Source: Epiperipatus broadwayi (Eukaryota; Onychophora; Udeonychophora; Euonychophora; Peripatidae). Taken from it: DNA of 64,000 bases. The notes beneath the pieces were generated by a model, which saw only the letters and a list, made by a program, of their open reading frames with translations, ran no database searches and was not told the DNA's origin. Shown in pieces: positions 24,736 to 35,490 of the stretch. Position numbers and translations under genes: made by a program. Location: NCBI GenBank assembly GCA_028023455.1, contig JAQFVV010006336.1:3026021-3090020 (forward strand). The letters are read 5' to 3'. The number at the start of each line of letters is the position of its first letter. Positions within the stretch are counted from its first letter, which is position 1.

Positions 24736-25130
24736 TATCAACTATAAGTTGATTTAAAGTACAATATAGTTTTACGATTTCATTTACTGTGCCAATACTA
24801 AAAAATTGAAACTAAACAGAGATAATTTTTTATCTTTTATTTATCATGCACCAAAAAGCAAAAAAAAAAAAAAACAATTGTTTCTTCAAACACAATCGGC
24901 CTTTTTACAATTAAATTCAAATAAAAGCATGTTAGGTCTAGAAATTAATTAAGTCAATCTCTATTTTTAATAACAAGGGATTGACATTCCATTATTTTAT
25001 TTCATGCTAAATCTAGAAAATCCCCATTGTTGTTGAAACAATTATTTCTTTGCTTTTACATACTTAATAAATAAAAGCATTTAACATAAAAAAAATTAGC
25101 TACATTTATTATAATTATTATTTTTCAAAA
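24736..25130. repeat. Dispersed hairpin repeat, copy 2
   Basis: Relative of 22600-23045. Inside, ACAATTGTTTCTTCAAACAC and TTGTTGAAACAATTATTT, and AGGTCTAGAAATTAATTAAG versus CATGCTAAATCTAGAAAA, give an internal inverted structure like that of copy 1. It begins right after the foldback at 24452-24730. Confidence 0.65.
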
Positions 25131-25710
25131 TAGTCATAATATTTCTGTATAATTTTTTTAATTTCATTTTATTAATTTTATGCATGGAAATTTTGTCCAG
25201 ATAATTTTTTCATATAACTTGTAATAATACTTTAATGTTTGCAAAGCAATGACTAACTTGATTTTGGTATAATCTTAGAGATTGTTCTAAGCCACATTCC
25301 ATGCATATTTAAAAAATCTATAAAGATTTTAAAATGTTTTACTTTTGTCTTCAACAATTCATGCAATCTTTAAAAATTGTAATACTGAAATTTAAAATTT
25401 CAATTGTAATATTTTTGTTACATATTGTATTTATTTTACAAACTCTAATTTGGGTTTGATATAAATTATCTTAAATCAATATAATATCTGTATAATTTAA
25501 TTAGTGATATTTTTGTATTTAAATTTGATAAAAAGATATATAAAAAACTAAAACTTTTTGAATTGACTTTTAACTTAATCTGTAGCTCTCTAGTTAAAGT
25601 TATAAGCCAATGAATTTAATATACTGCATTATTCAAGTATTTGATCTAAGAAAAATATATATATTTACTTTTATCTGCTTAGTAGCTGTATATTAATCCC
25701 TCAAGACTTT
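25131..25710. other. AT-rich DNA, no feature seen
   Basis: Nothing beyond low-complexity AT sequence. Confidence 0.5.
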
Positions 25711-25718
25711 CTCTCTCT

Positions 25719-25755
<37 letters not shown>

Positions 25756-25756
25756 T
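25711..25756. repeat. Compound (CT)n-(CA)n-(TA)n microsatellite
   Basis: Short CT, then CA, then TA repeats leading directly into the palindrome at 25757. Confidence 0.95.
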
Positions 25757-25930
25757 ACTATTTGCGGGATATTCCGTGTAGTGAAAAAGCTAAATGCTGA
25801 CGTTTCAGTACAATATCAAGTACCTTCCTCAGAGAAAGAGGATGCTCTGAGGAAAGTACTTGATATTGTACTGAAACGTCAGCATTTAGCTTTTTCACTA
25901 CACGGAATATCCCGCAAATAGTAATAATAA
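25757..25930. repeat. Near-perfect palindrome with hammerhead cores on both strands
   Basis: The arm 25757-25832 and the arm from about 25847 to 25930 are reverse complements with hardly a mismatch, around a short centre (AGAAAGAGGATGCT region). The outer ends read ATTACTATTTGCGGGATATT and its complement. Each arm holds the string CTGAGGA...GTACTGAAACGTCAGCAT in the strand-appropriate orientation. Confidence 0.95.
25835..25893 (+). ncRNA. Hammerhead ribozyme, type I-like with palindromic stem III
   Basis: Plus strand: AAAG, AGG, ATGCT, CTGAGGA (25847-25853, fits CUGANGA), stem II AGTAC with GTACT (loop TTGATATT, one unpaired A before it), GAAAC (25873-25877), GTC (25878-25880), AGCAT, TTAG, CTTT. 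Helix I is ATGCT/AGCAT, an internal loop AGG/TTAG, then AAAG/CTTT. Stem III is the self-complementary ACGT with no loop, so this form is expected to act best as a dimer, as described for Penelope-type hammerheads with GAAACGTC. All core residues are present. The minus-strand copy (CTGAGGA at 25832-25826) keeps core, stem II and GAAACGTC but lacks good helix I pairing. Confidence 0.75.
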
Positions 25931-26016
25931 TATGACATCTTTCATCTGTGAAAATATTAGAATTAATATATATATATAACCATTAAATGTTTTTATTTTC
26001 TGTACATTTGTATTAA

Positions 26017-26060
26017 TGGTTGATAAAGATTGTCAATGAAACAATCAAAAGTATTTCACC
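26017..26060 (+). ncRNA. Degenerate hammerhead-like motif, second copy
   Basis: TTGATAA (26020-26026), GATTGT pairing with ACAATC (26028-26033 with 26041-26046), then AAAAGTATTTC. It is clearly related to 6857-6895 (TTGATAAAGA.T and AAAGTA.TTC shared), with changes on both sides of stem II keeping it paired. The core departs from CUGANGA/GAAA, so it is a relic or a different structured element. Confidence 0.3.
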
Positions 26061-26117
26061 AGTAAAAAAAATATGTTATTTAATTTTGAATACTGTGTTA
26101 AATAAATTTGTTTGAAT

Positions 26118-26147
26118 TATATATATATATATATATCTATATACATG

Positions 26148-26184
<37 letters not shown>

Positions 26185-26192
26185 TCCATGTA
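26118..26192. repeat. (AT)n tract inside a small foldback
   Basis: ATACATGGACTA and its reverse complement TAGTCCATGTAT flank an (AT)n tract at about 26153-26181; another AT tract precedes it. Confidence 0.9.
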
Positions 26193-26971
26193 TTGAGAAA
26201 AGTTATATAAATGAGTAATGATTATGAGTTGGTATTATATTTTGGATTTGTTGATTATGAATTGGCATTTGAATTTATAAGCATTTCTACAGTGATTAAA
26301 GCATTACATCATCAAGGTATAGAATCAGAATATCGCCATATTGTAAAAAATATTTTTAAAATGCAACAAGAACAATTGTATTATATAATGACACCAAAAA
26401 GATTAACATTCAGAAGTTTATATATAGCAGTTTTTAAAAAAGGATTTTGTGGATTAAAATGAGAAGTTTGGGGATTAAAAGTAAATGGAGCTTATTTAAG
26501 TCACATAGATTTTGCAGATGATATCATTGTTTTTATAAATAATGATTCAGAGCTTCAGAACATATTGTAAGAGTTATCAGATGAAAGTAAAGAAGTGAAA
26601 CTAAAGACAAAATTTAAAAAGATTAAAGTAATATTTAACGAATTTTCTCAAGAGAAAAGAATGGAGATTGATAATGATGAATTAGAAATTAACATTTCTA
26701 AATACCTTAGTCTAATTATTAATACAGATGAAAACATAATGAATGAAATTAATCATATAATTAAACTTGAATGGAGTACTTTAATAAAAATAACAATATT
26801 AAGAGGAAATATGCCTATATGTTTGAAAAGAAGATTTTTAATAAATGTATCTTACAAGTTTTTACTTATGGATCTGAGACATTGACACTTAACAGAAAGA
26901 AATGCAGAGACTTCAGCCGAGTAAATGTAATATGGTGAGATTTATGTTAGGAATAATAATAAGAAATTTAA

Positions 26972-27030
26972 AACAAAATACATGAGTGAGGGAATAAACA
27001 GAAAATACTGCCATCATTGAAATAATTAAG
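26972..27030. repeat. 59-bp direct repeat, left copy
   Basis: Identical to 27386-27444 at all 59 positions by eye (starts AACAAAATACATGAGTGAGG, ends AAATAATTAAG). It is LINE sequence duplicated on both sides of the insertion, so it is best read as a target-site duplication. Confidence 0.93.
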
Positions 27031-27385
27031 GGTACTTGTGTATAATTCAACCGATGATGTATTACCCTGAAGGCATAACAGTCTAATCTTGCGATTTTTA
27101 AGATAATGTCTCCAAGTGATCTGTGGACACATGTAATCGCTAAAATGTGGCCGCAGATCACGTGAACATGGTACGTTAAAATCGCAAGATTAGACTGATA
27201 TGCCTTCAGGGTAATACGTCATCAGTTGAATTCTACACAAGATAAAAAAGAAAAGAAAATGGCAAAAATATAACAATTTAACAAAAAAATTACATATTAC
27301 ATGGCTTCTTGGCGGGCAGAAAACGGACACCACCATGTTTCTTGGTCCTGAAAAAAAAAATACAAGAAAAAGCAACAAATTATTG
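27031..27385. mobile_element. Foldback insertion inside the LINE copy
   Basis: 355 bp with no LINE homology between the two 59-bp repeats. The left part is a hairpin: 27032-27098 (ACTTGTGTATAATTCAACCG..., ...TCTAATCTTGCGATTTT) pairs with 27178-27241, and inside it GTGATCTGTGG pairs with CCGCAGATCAC. The right part is A-rich on plus with a run of 10 A near 27350. CTGATGA occurs on minus in the hairpin but no GAAA follows, so no hammerhead is called. It resembles a non-autonomous retroposon or a Penelope-type terminal fragment; identity unknown. Confidence 0.8.
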
Positions 27386-27444
27386 AACAAAATACATGAG
27401 TGAGGGAATAAACAGAAAATACTGCCATCATTGAAATAATTAAG
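27386..27444. repeat. 59-bp direct repeat, right copy
   Basis: Exact duplicate of 26972-27030; LINE homology resumes in the following bases (AAACTGAAGTGGAGCTGGGC). Confidence 0.93.
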
Positions 27445-27665
27445 AAACTGAAGTGGAGCTGGGCTGGACACATTGCTAGAATAGATGATAGTGAATAGAC
27501 AGTTGAAATGGATTCCAAAAGATTGCACATGCTCTAGAAAGAGATTCTATATGAGATGGATAGATGAAATAAGAAAGTTTGCCAGTAAGATGTGAAAGAG
27601 TGGATAGTAATCAAAGAAAATAGATGAAATTTGGGGAGACCTTCATTATGTCGTAGATCAATAAG

Positions 27666-29160
27666 ATTAAAAAGGAGTGCATGAATATTTTCACAATATA
27701 TTACAGAATTTTTGATATTTTAAAAAATTGTAATATTACATATATATCATGTTTTTGGAAGTACTATTACAAAGTCTATTCATTCTTACAGTGCATATGA
27801 TTAAAGTAGATAGTTTTTTTTCCAGATTTTTTTGGTATTAATAAAAGAAGACATATCAGAGTTAAAATGTATCATGTGGAAAAGCATTATTTGTATCCAT
27901 AAAGGTAATAGTAATTAGTGAGACCACTTATATGAAATAACTTAATGTTGGAAGAAGTTCCAATACTGCTATATCATAGCGGATATCTATATAGAGCATG
28001 GCATTTTCTCATCACTAATCACAAAAATAAAATTAGGTATTTATCAATCTTTTTATTACATATATATTAATAATACAATTTTTTTTGGTTTTTTCTATTT
28101 TCATATTTTAAAAAAAAATTGTATGTTTATTCTTACAAAATATTGTTGAAAGTATGATACGTTATATAAGAGAGCTTCGGAGTATTGCTAATTCATTTAT
28201 CGTTTCATTTTATATTTGAAATTTGCTTTCAAATTTTTGTTACAACATTTGTTATATAATTGTTTGAAAACTTCCATGTAATTAGATTATTTTATATAAT
28301 AAATACAATTCTTTAAAAAATATTCATTTGGATATTATTTACAAAAGATAAAAAATGTTAGCTAATGATTTTTATGTCTAGGAATTTTTCTGTTAAGCGT
28401 TTGTATATATAAAAAATAATAGAGAAATTTAATCCAGGGATTTAAATTCTTATAACCATTTAAAGTTTTAGACTATTAGATACTATTTTCTTTTCTCTGT
28501 CTCAAACAAAATTTTAAATAAATTTAGTTGACTACACAAATGTAATAAAAAATGGAGCGAAAAATTGAAATAAAATATATTGCCGAAATATTTTGGTGTA
28601 AATTACTGCTGAAAAACAGATATTACCATAGCTGACGTAAAATTAGTCAATCAAGTGGACAAATAAAAAATAAAAGAATTTACGATAAAATTAGAATGGA
28701 AATAAATAAAATGGTTTGGGTTATTAATTAAGATATTATAAAATTAAACATTGTTAAAAAAACTAATGGATAGAAAATGGGCACTAAAAAAAAATTGAAT
28801 AGCAATGTAGTATAATAAAATTGAAGTAAATATTAATTAAATTTAAAAAATAAAGGAAATTTGAATTTAATTAACAAAAGTACTTACAAAAATGTGTGTT
28901 TTGTTGAAGATTACGTGAATATTTTAAAAAATAAAAATAAGAAAATGCATTGTAAAAGTAGTTAAAAATAAAGTAAGATGCATATTATACAATGAGAAGA
29001 AAGAGGCAGTAAAATTTCAACTGTTGAAATCATTTTTAGCAATAAAGTATGTTAGTCAAGGTTTTAGCAGGAGTTATATAGTTTGCTGATATTCAGCTAG
29101 TGACTGAAATGCTTTCAAGAATACATATTGATTAGTCAGTGAAAAATTTAGAAAGCTGTC
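27666..29160. other. AT-rich DNA, no feature seen
   Basis: No credible gene or structured repeat on either strand. Confidence 0.5.
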
Positions 29161-29167
29161 ATTTATA

Positions 29168-29221
29168 TACTATATATATATATATATATATATATATGTT
29201 AAAACAAAGATTTGCACGGGT

Positions 29222-29262
<41 letters not shown>
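29168..29262. repeat. Two (AT)n tracts
   Basis: AT repeats at about 29168-29197 and 29227-29262, separated by GTTAAAACAAAGATTTGCACGG-type sequence. Confidence 0.95.
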
Positions 29263-29265
<3 letters not shown>

Positions 29266-29329
29266 AAACATGAAGGGTTCTTTGTACACTGAAAGGTTTA
29301 CATTGTATTTAAATCATACAGATTAAAAA

Positions 29330-30965
29330 AAAGGGGGGAACACATTCTGCACAGTCCTGATATTCATGGTGGGTTATTCATCTGGAAACTCAATCTTTTC
29401 CCAAGTGTCTCTGTGTAACAGCGGAGGTGCAAGGGCTTAGTCTCTGACTTTAGCCTGTGTGAGTAGCTTGATGTAAATCTGAAGTGGAGTATTTTTAAAA
29501 TGTCTAAACATTAATTTGCATCTGGTTAGCCATAAGGTGAAGGTCAAGAAGATGGACAGTCTGATGGATTCATAGGTTCCCTGTTTGATCATGTTTTGAA
29601 TTGATAGGACATTTCTGATGTCTAGAGAAACTTTGTTAATAATGAAGTTCCTGATAGGAGAGAAAATGGAGCACATGTATAATAGGTTGGCTATGGTCTC
29701 ATCAGCTGAGTGGCAGAACTGTCACTGGGGTCCAATCTTTGAGAAACCCCTCCTGGTCACTGGGGTCCAATCCTTGAGAAACCAGATTGAGCTTAAGAAG
29801 AGAGTCAATGTGTTTGGATTCAACATACCAGTGATTCATCTTTTGGATCAAGACTTTGTTGAAAAGCCCCAATAAATTTTGAGTCAGGTCTTAATCTTGG
29901 TGTTTTAATCTGTAGACAGTCCAGAAAGACTTTTTAGCATCAAGGGCTAATTTTCTGGGATTCATGACTATACTGACTTGATTCCAGATTTCACCCATCC
30001 ATTTACTTGTGAGTAGAGGTGGAGTATCAGTAGGGTCGAAAACCACTGGAAGATTGAGGTTTGGCAAATTTAATCATGTTGAGCACAGAAGGGAAATGGA
30101 TTTTTGAAGGTAGAGGGTAGAGACAAAGTGCAAACTAAGACCATTAAGCTCTTTAGGCATTTGGGACTTGGCCATGCTAATAGCCACCACCTTGCCATTC
30201 CAGAGAAGTTTGGAACACTGAGAGTTCATTGATTTTTTGAAGAGCTTAGTGGGTTTGATGAGAGGAAAGTAATAGGACAGTCTAGAATAAACCAGTGTGT
30301 TTAATAAGGTAACTTTGCTGATGAGTGATAAAATATCTTGGTGAGCGATGCAACTATTTTCTTTGTTTTATCCAGTATTAGGTTCTGAATCACCTTTGTC
30401 ATCGCCAGCCTCTATAATGCAATTGGAAAGCTGAAAAAGGGAGAGGGTTGGAGGAGAACACTGAAGGGATTGGTGGTCCTGTTCTGATATTCCATATTGA
30501 TGATTTTATGAAGTTAATTTGGAGATTTAATCTGCTAGCATATTTATTTACATGTTGGAGGAAGGCCAGCAGATGAGAAAGATCAGGAAGAAAGACTGAA
30601 ACATTTTCCATGTAGAAAATGTGATGTACTGTTTTTTTAAGCTTGTAACATAGATTCCTGAAAGCTTAGCTTCAATCTGTTTAAGCAGTGGATTCAGATA
30701 TGTTATAAAACAAAGGGAGGCAAATGGAGATCCTTGTGGAATTGAGAAATGTGATCTGAAACCTTCAGTTATCTTTCCATCTAGTGAAGTGAAGACTGAC
30801 CTGCTGAGGAGGAGATTTTCTATTATGTGGATGAAGTCATCTGGAACATTGTAATCCAGGAGAGTTTGAAGCAGAATTGAGGGAACCACCCATCAAAAGT
30901 AAAGGAGAAATCGAGCTGAATTATTATGGGTTTAGCTTTCCTGTGAGACCTGACATGTTCAACCA
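29330..30965 (-). pseudogene. L1/Tx1-like LINE, RT to C-terminal zinc-binding region, broken
   Basis: On minus, starting near 30960: KPIIIQLDFSFTFDG is RT motif A (LDFSxAFD); after a frameshift, DFIHIIENLL, then SIPQGSPFASLCFITYLNPLL is motif B with PQGSP, and VFLPDLSHLLAFLQHVNKYA with INFIKSS covers the region after motif C. Many stops follow. The end encodes CHSADETIANLLYMC, which resembles the zf-RVT zinc-binding pattern (C..C......H....C) with the first cysteines eroded by frameshift, then a C-terminal tail ending near 29340. The copy is 5'-truncated inside RT. A 36-bp segment (GGGGTCCAATC..TTGAGAAACC) is duplicated in tandem at 29715-29790. Clade assignment is from the motif pattern only. 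Confidence 0.8.
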
Positions 30966-31203
30966 GAAGAAGAAAGCAAGCTCAAACTGATATGAATCAT
31001 TTATTGGATAATTTTCTATTTATTTATAAAACAAACAAAACTATTGTAGATTTAGAAAAAAAACAATAGGTGCCACTTATTTGAAAAAATGTATAATGTT
31101 TAGCACTAAGCATATCAATTCCAATCTTAGGGGAAATTTTGCTAATTGAGTTTGGTGCTGTCAATATTAAATTCAATTGTTGGTTCTTTATTACATACAC
31201 ATG

Positions 31204-32022
<819 letters not shown>

Positions 32023-32175
32023 AGAGTGAGAGAAAGCATTAATAGTGATAAAGTTTGTTGATATTCTAATGGTTTTTAATCATAAGAGTTGTGATGTTAC
32101 AATTTATACATAATAACTTTTCTATTAGCACACACACACACAGAGAAAGAATAAGGAGCGTGAGAGAAAGCATGA

Positions 32176-33611
32176 ATAGACCAAGAACATCCTAAGAATA
32201 AATAATTGTTATAGACTCAGCAAAAATTTACAATTATAATTTATTAATTCACAATAAATATGCATTTAATAATAATAAATATATGGATTTTATAAAATAC
32301 AAACACATGTAAATATACACGCATCTATTAAAAATGTAACCAATTTTTATTCACATATATATTACTTTTCTCAAATAATATTTAACAAAAAATTAGACAG
32401 ATCTATTTAAAATCATCCCTCAGTTTATATCTACATATATATCTTGTAAATCTTAATTTTAAAAAATTAATATTCTAAGTCTAAATTAATATTTAATATG
32501 GATTGGTTTCACATATTAAGAAGTTTTTGTTAACGTACTATCAAATAAAATAACAAATAACAGAAACCAAAATAATACTTATCAGAATAGAATATTAGTA
32601 GGTCTTTTATATTTTTTTAAATAAAAAATATAGATTCATCCAATATTTTTTTTTTTACTGTTGCAGAATATATGCTTACATATATGCTTATTGAATGTAT
32701 ATTTTTCATAATTTGGATTTTTTTTTGCAATGTTTACTTTTTAAATTAATATATTTTTGATTGAAGATTAGTTCCTCCAAATTAACTCACAATTTATTTC
32801 AGGTTTAGCTGTCTGTTCATTCGTGTTTATTTAACACACCTCTTGTAACGTCATTTAGCCATTCAGTCAAAACTGATGTTTTATTCACAGAAAGATAATG
32901 TCTCTTATTTCTCAAGATGTATGAGTAAAGAGAGCTAGGATCTAAAAAGTTAATTTGCCCTACTTTATAATTTATTGAAATCCTGGTATCAACTTGAAAT
33001 CTCACAGTAATGCAAATATTTTCCAATGACTAGTATTAGACTTTATATTAACAATAATAATTAAACTGTTTTTAGAAATTTAGTTTTTATGTCATTACTC
33101 TTTTTCTTGGTAACAACTGTTATACTGAGAAATCTAATACAGTCTGATAATAGTGGACTTGCCTAAATTGTTTCTTATACAGCATGTTTCTTATACACCA
33201 ATCTTTCATTGATATCACTTATTATTTTTAAGCATATTCATGATATGGATTTGTTCACTTTCTACAAAATATATATATATATCACATTATTCCTTTTTTT
33301 CAATTCACAAATTTATTTATGCTAAACTAAGACTTTTTATGTATATTTTGATTTAATGAAATTTGATTATATATATATTTTTATCAACTTTTACTATTTT
33401 TTGTTTTCTTTATTTCATTTATTTTACTTTGAAAATAATTCCAAAATTGTACAATTTTTTATTTTTATACTGCATTATTTTCTTAATATTATCTGAATCA
33501 AATTAAAAAGCAAATAAATAATGTTATCATGTTTTTTCTCTCTGTTTAAAAAAATACCAATTTACTTTTAATTGAGACTCATAATAAAGTTATTGCTTTA
33601 TTTGTTAATAC
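32176..33611. other. AT-rich DNA, no feature seen
   Basis: The minus frame at 32817-33026 (69 codons) has no recognised motif. Confidence 0.5.
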
Positions 33612-35490
33612 TGTAACAATCATATTTGTGCATTCACACAACAAAATCCAGAGTTTTGGCAAATTATCCTAAGGCTGATCTAGATGAGGGATTGAGACCT
33701 CGAATCAGATTGCACATCCATTTCTCCACCATCATTCCATGATTTACTACCCTATGGATGAGATATATAAGGCCACACTTGGAGTTTCATAATTTGCATG
33801 CTGGCAGTAGCAAAAGGAGAATCAAGAGACTCAAGGAATAATAACTAAATTGCTAATAATTTAGCTAAACACACATACTTATGGCTGGCTAGATAACAAA
33901 TATCAACAATTAATGTTAATATTAAGAAATTTAACTAAGATTTGGATTGAACTACAAATGACATGCAACACATTGATTATGATTTAATACATTTTAGTTA
34001 TTAAATATAGATTAAACAAACATAAGTGCATTGAATGATTCATGAAGCTGTAACAATGATGAGCAAGTTTGAGAACAGAATCTCATCTGATGCATCACAA
34101 TTTAGAATAGTTTATAACAAATTTAATCTATGGCCTATTCATGCCTTATTATATTATGTTCTACCTCTTAGGTTTGTGACAGTTAAGTTGGTATAAGAAT
34201 GCTGATTTATTACTATGACATTTAATAAAAGATCATTTAATAATACATAATCAGCAGTAATACGCTCTCTATATGCTGATTACATATGTATAAACCAGAT
34301 TACATATTTAGATCAATGCTGAAATCTTATTATATTATGGAGGGATGAACTGGAGAACCTGTAGTATAACTTCTGATACTATGACATGCTATATATATAA
34401 ACAAAGATTGCATCTCAAATGGTATCTTTACTCATGAAGTTCTTTACCATGTAAGCAGTTCCTGATGACTGTATGACTTGCTGTGAATTAATTGAACATA
34501 TAGTTCAGTGATCAGATCAGCTTATAAAAACAATATGAACCCTCATGTTCCAGTTCAAAAGAAGAGCTGTCCAAACTAATTATATGAGATGGCCACTAAA
34601 TCCAGAAGCCCATTCATATAAGAAACATACAGCAAGGTATAAATGCTCATATGCTAAATACAATATCAATTAATAACTTAGGGTAAACAAAATTCTATAG
34701 TTTTGTTCTGTGGAACTACCATATGCCAGTTCATAATAATAGCATTTATAAGACATGCTGAAAGGGATATTTACAATAATCTAGTTTATTACACAACCTG
34801 CATAGTTTAAACCATAACTTAGGGAGGAGTAAAGCATATTTTGGGCTTACACAATCATTTATAATATGCTTTCTAATCATTATTGTTTATATTAACAGAA
34901 TTATATTTATTCACATGCAATCTAATTCTAAAATTAAGCTAAAACCTAGTAGCCTAAATACATATAAATATAAGCAGTCTTCAGAATGAAGATTTAGGTA
35001 TGTGTGTTAAAAAGCAACATTACTTACTTATGTGAGAGCTTCTAATCACTTCTCCCAAATTATTAACAAAATGAATCTCCACTCTGAGATAGCACAGCAA
35101 AAATTGTGAACAAATAATATAAAATAAATGAGAAAGGCACGACCATAGCTTAGCAAGCAAGAAAATATTAACTGAATGAAGTTATCATTCAACAGGTTTC
35201 AGAGTTTAAATTTCATTTAATTATAGTCGGCAAGTATTATAGATTTTATTAAGAAGTTTACCATTAGTTTAAAGATTTAAATAGATTCTTATATTGTTTG
35301 AACAGTATTAGAATTTAGAAATGTGTGCACATTTAACATTAGTAGCTAGCTTAAGATTGAAATAATAATTTATTAAACTATTTTTAAGAGCTCTGCAGAA
35401 AAAAAAAATTGTTACTGCATATTCTTGCAGAGGATTTTCTTGACTGTAGCACCATCATTCTTGGCTGGGATGATCTGTTTCTGATGTCTT
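33612..35490 (+). mobile_element. Long LTR-like repeat, copy 2
   Basis: Inverted relative of 15050-17135, starting TGTAACAATCATATTTG. Collinear blocks are listed under copy 1. TATATAAGG at about 33766-33774 could be the LTR TATA box. Roughly 70% similar to copy 1 by eye with many indels, so the insertions are old. The region corresponding to the 60-codon frame of copy 1 is frameshifted here. No primer-binding site or polypurine tract is confidently seen at the inner end. Confidence 0.6.

Larger units (their letters stand above)
26185..27665 (+). pseudogene. RTE-like LINE, 5'-truncated second copy, split by an insertion
   Basis: Collinear with 19330-20400 of the first copy. It encodes LYFGFVDYELAFEFISISTVIKAL (RT motif A region, with KAFDS decayed), then after a frameshift HIDFADDIIVF, which keeps the motif C FADD (26511-26522) lost from the first copy. 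YLSLIINTDENIM and PICLKRRF follow. It continues past a 355-bp insertion (27031-27385) to LKWSWAGHIARI-like and MRWIDEIRK-like segments and ends near 27665. The 5' end lies just after the AT tract. Frameshifts, stops and the insertion make it inactive. Confidence 0.85.

Noticed and set aside
27190-27245. CTGATGA within the foldback insertion (minus strand)
   Set aside because: No GAAA after a stem II; the segment pairs ACTGAT with ATCAGT as a simple hairpin instead.
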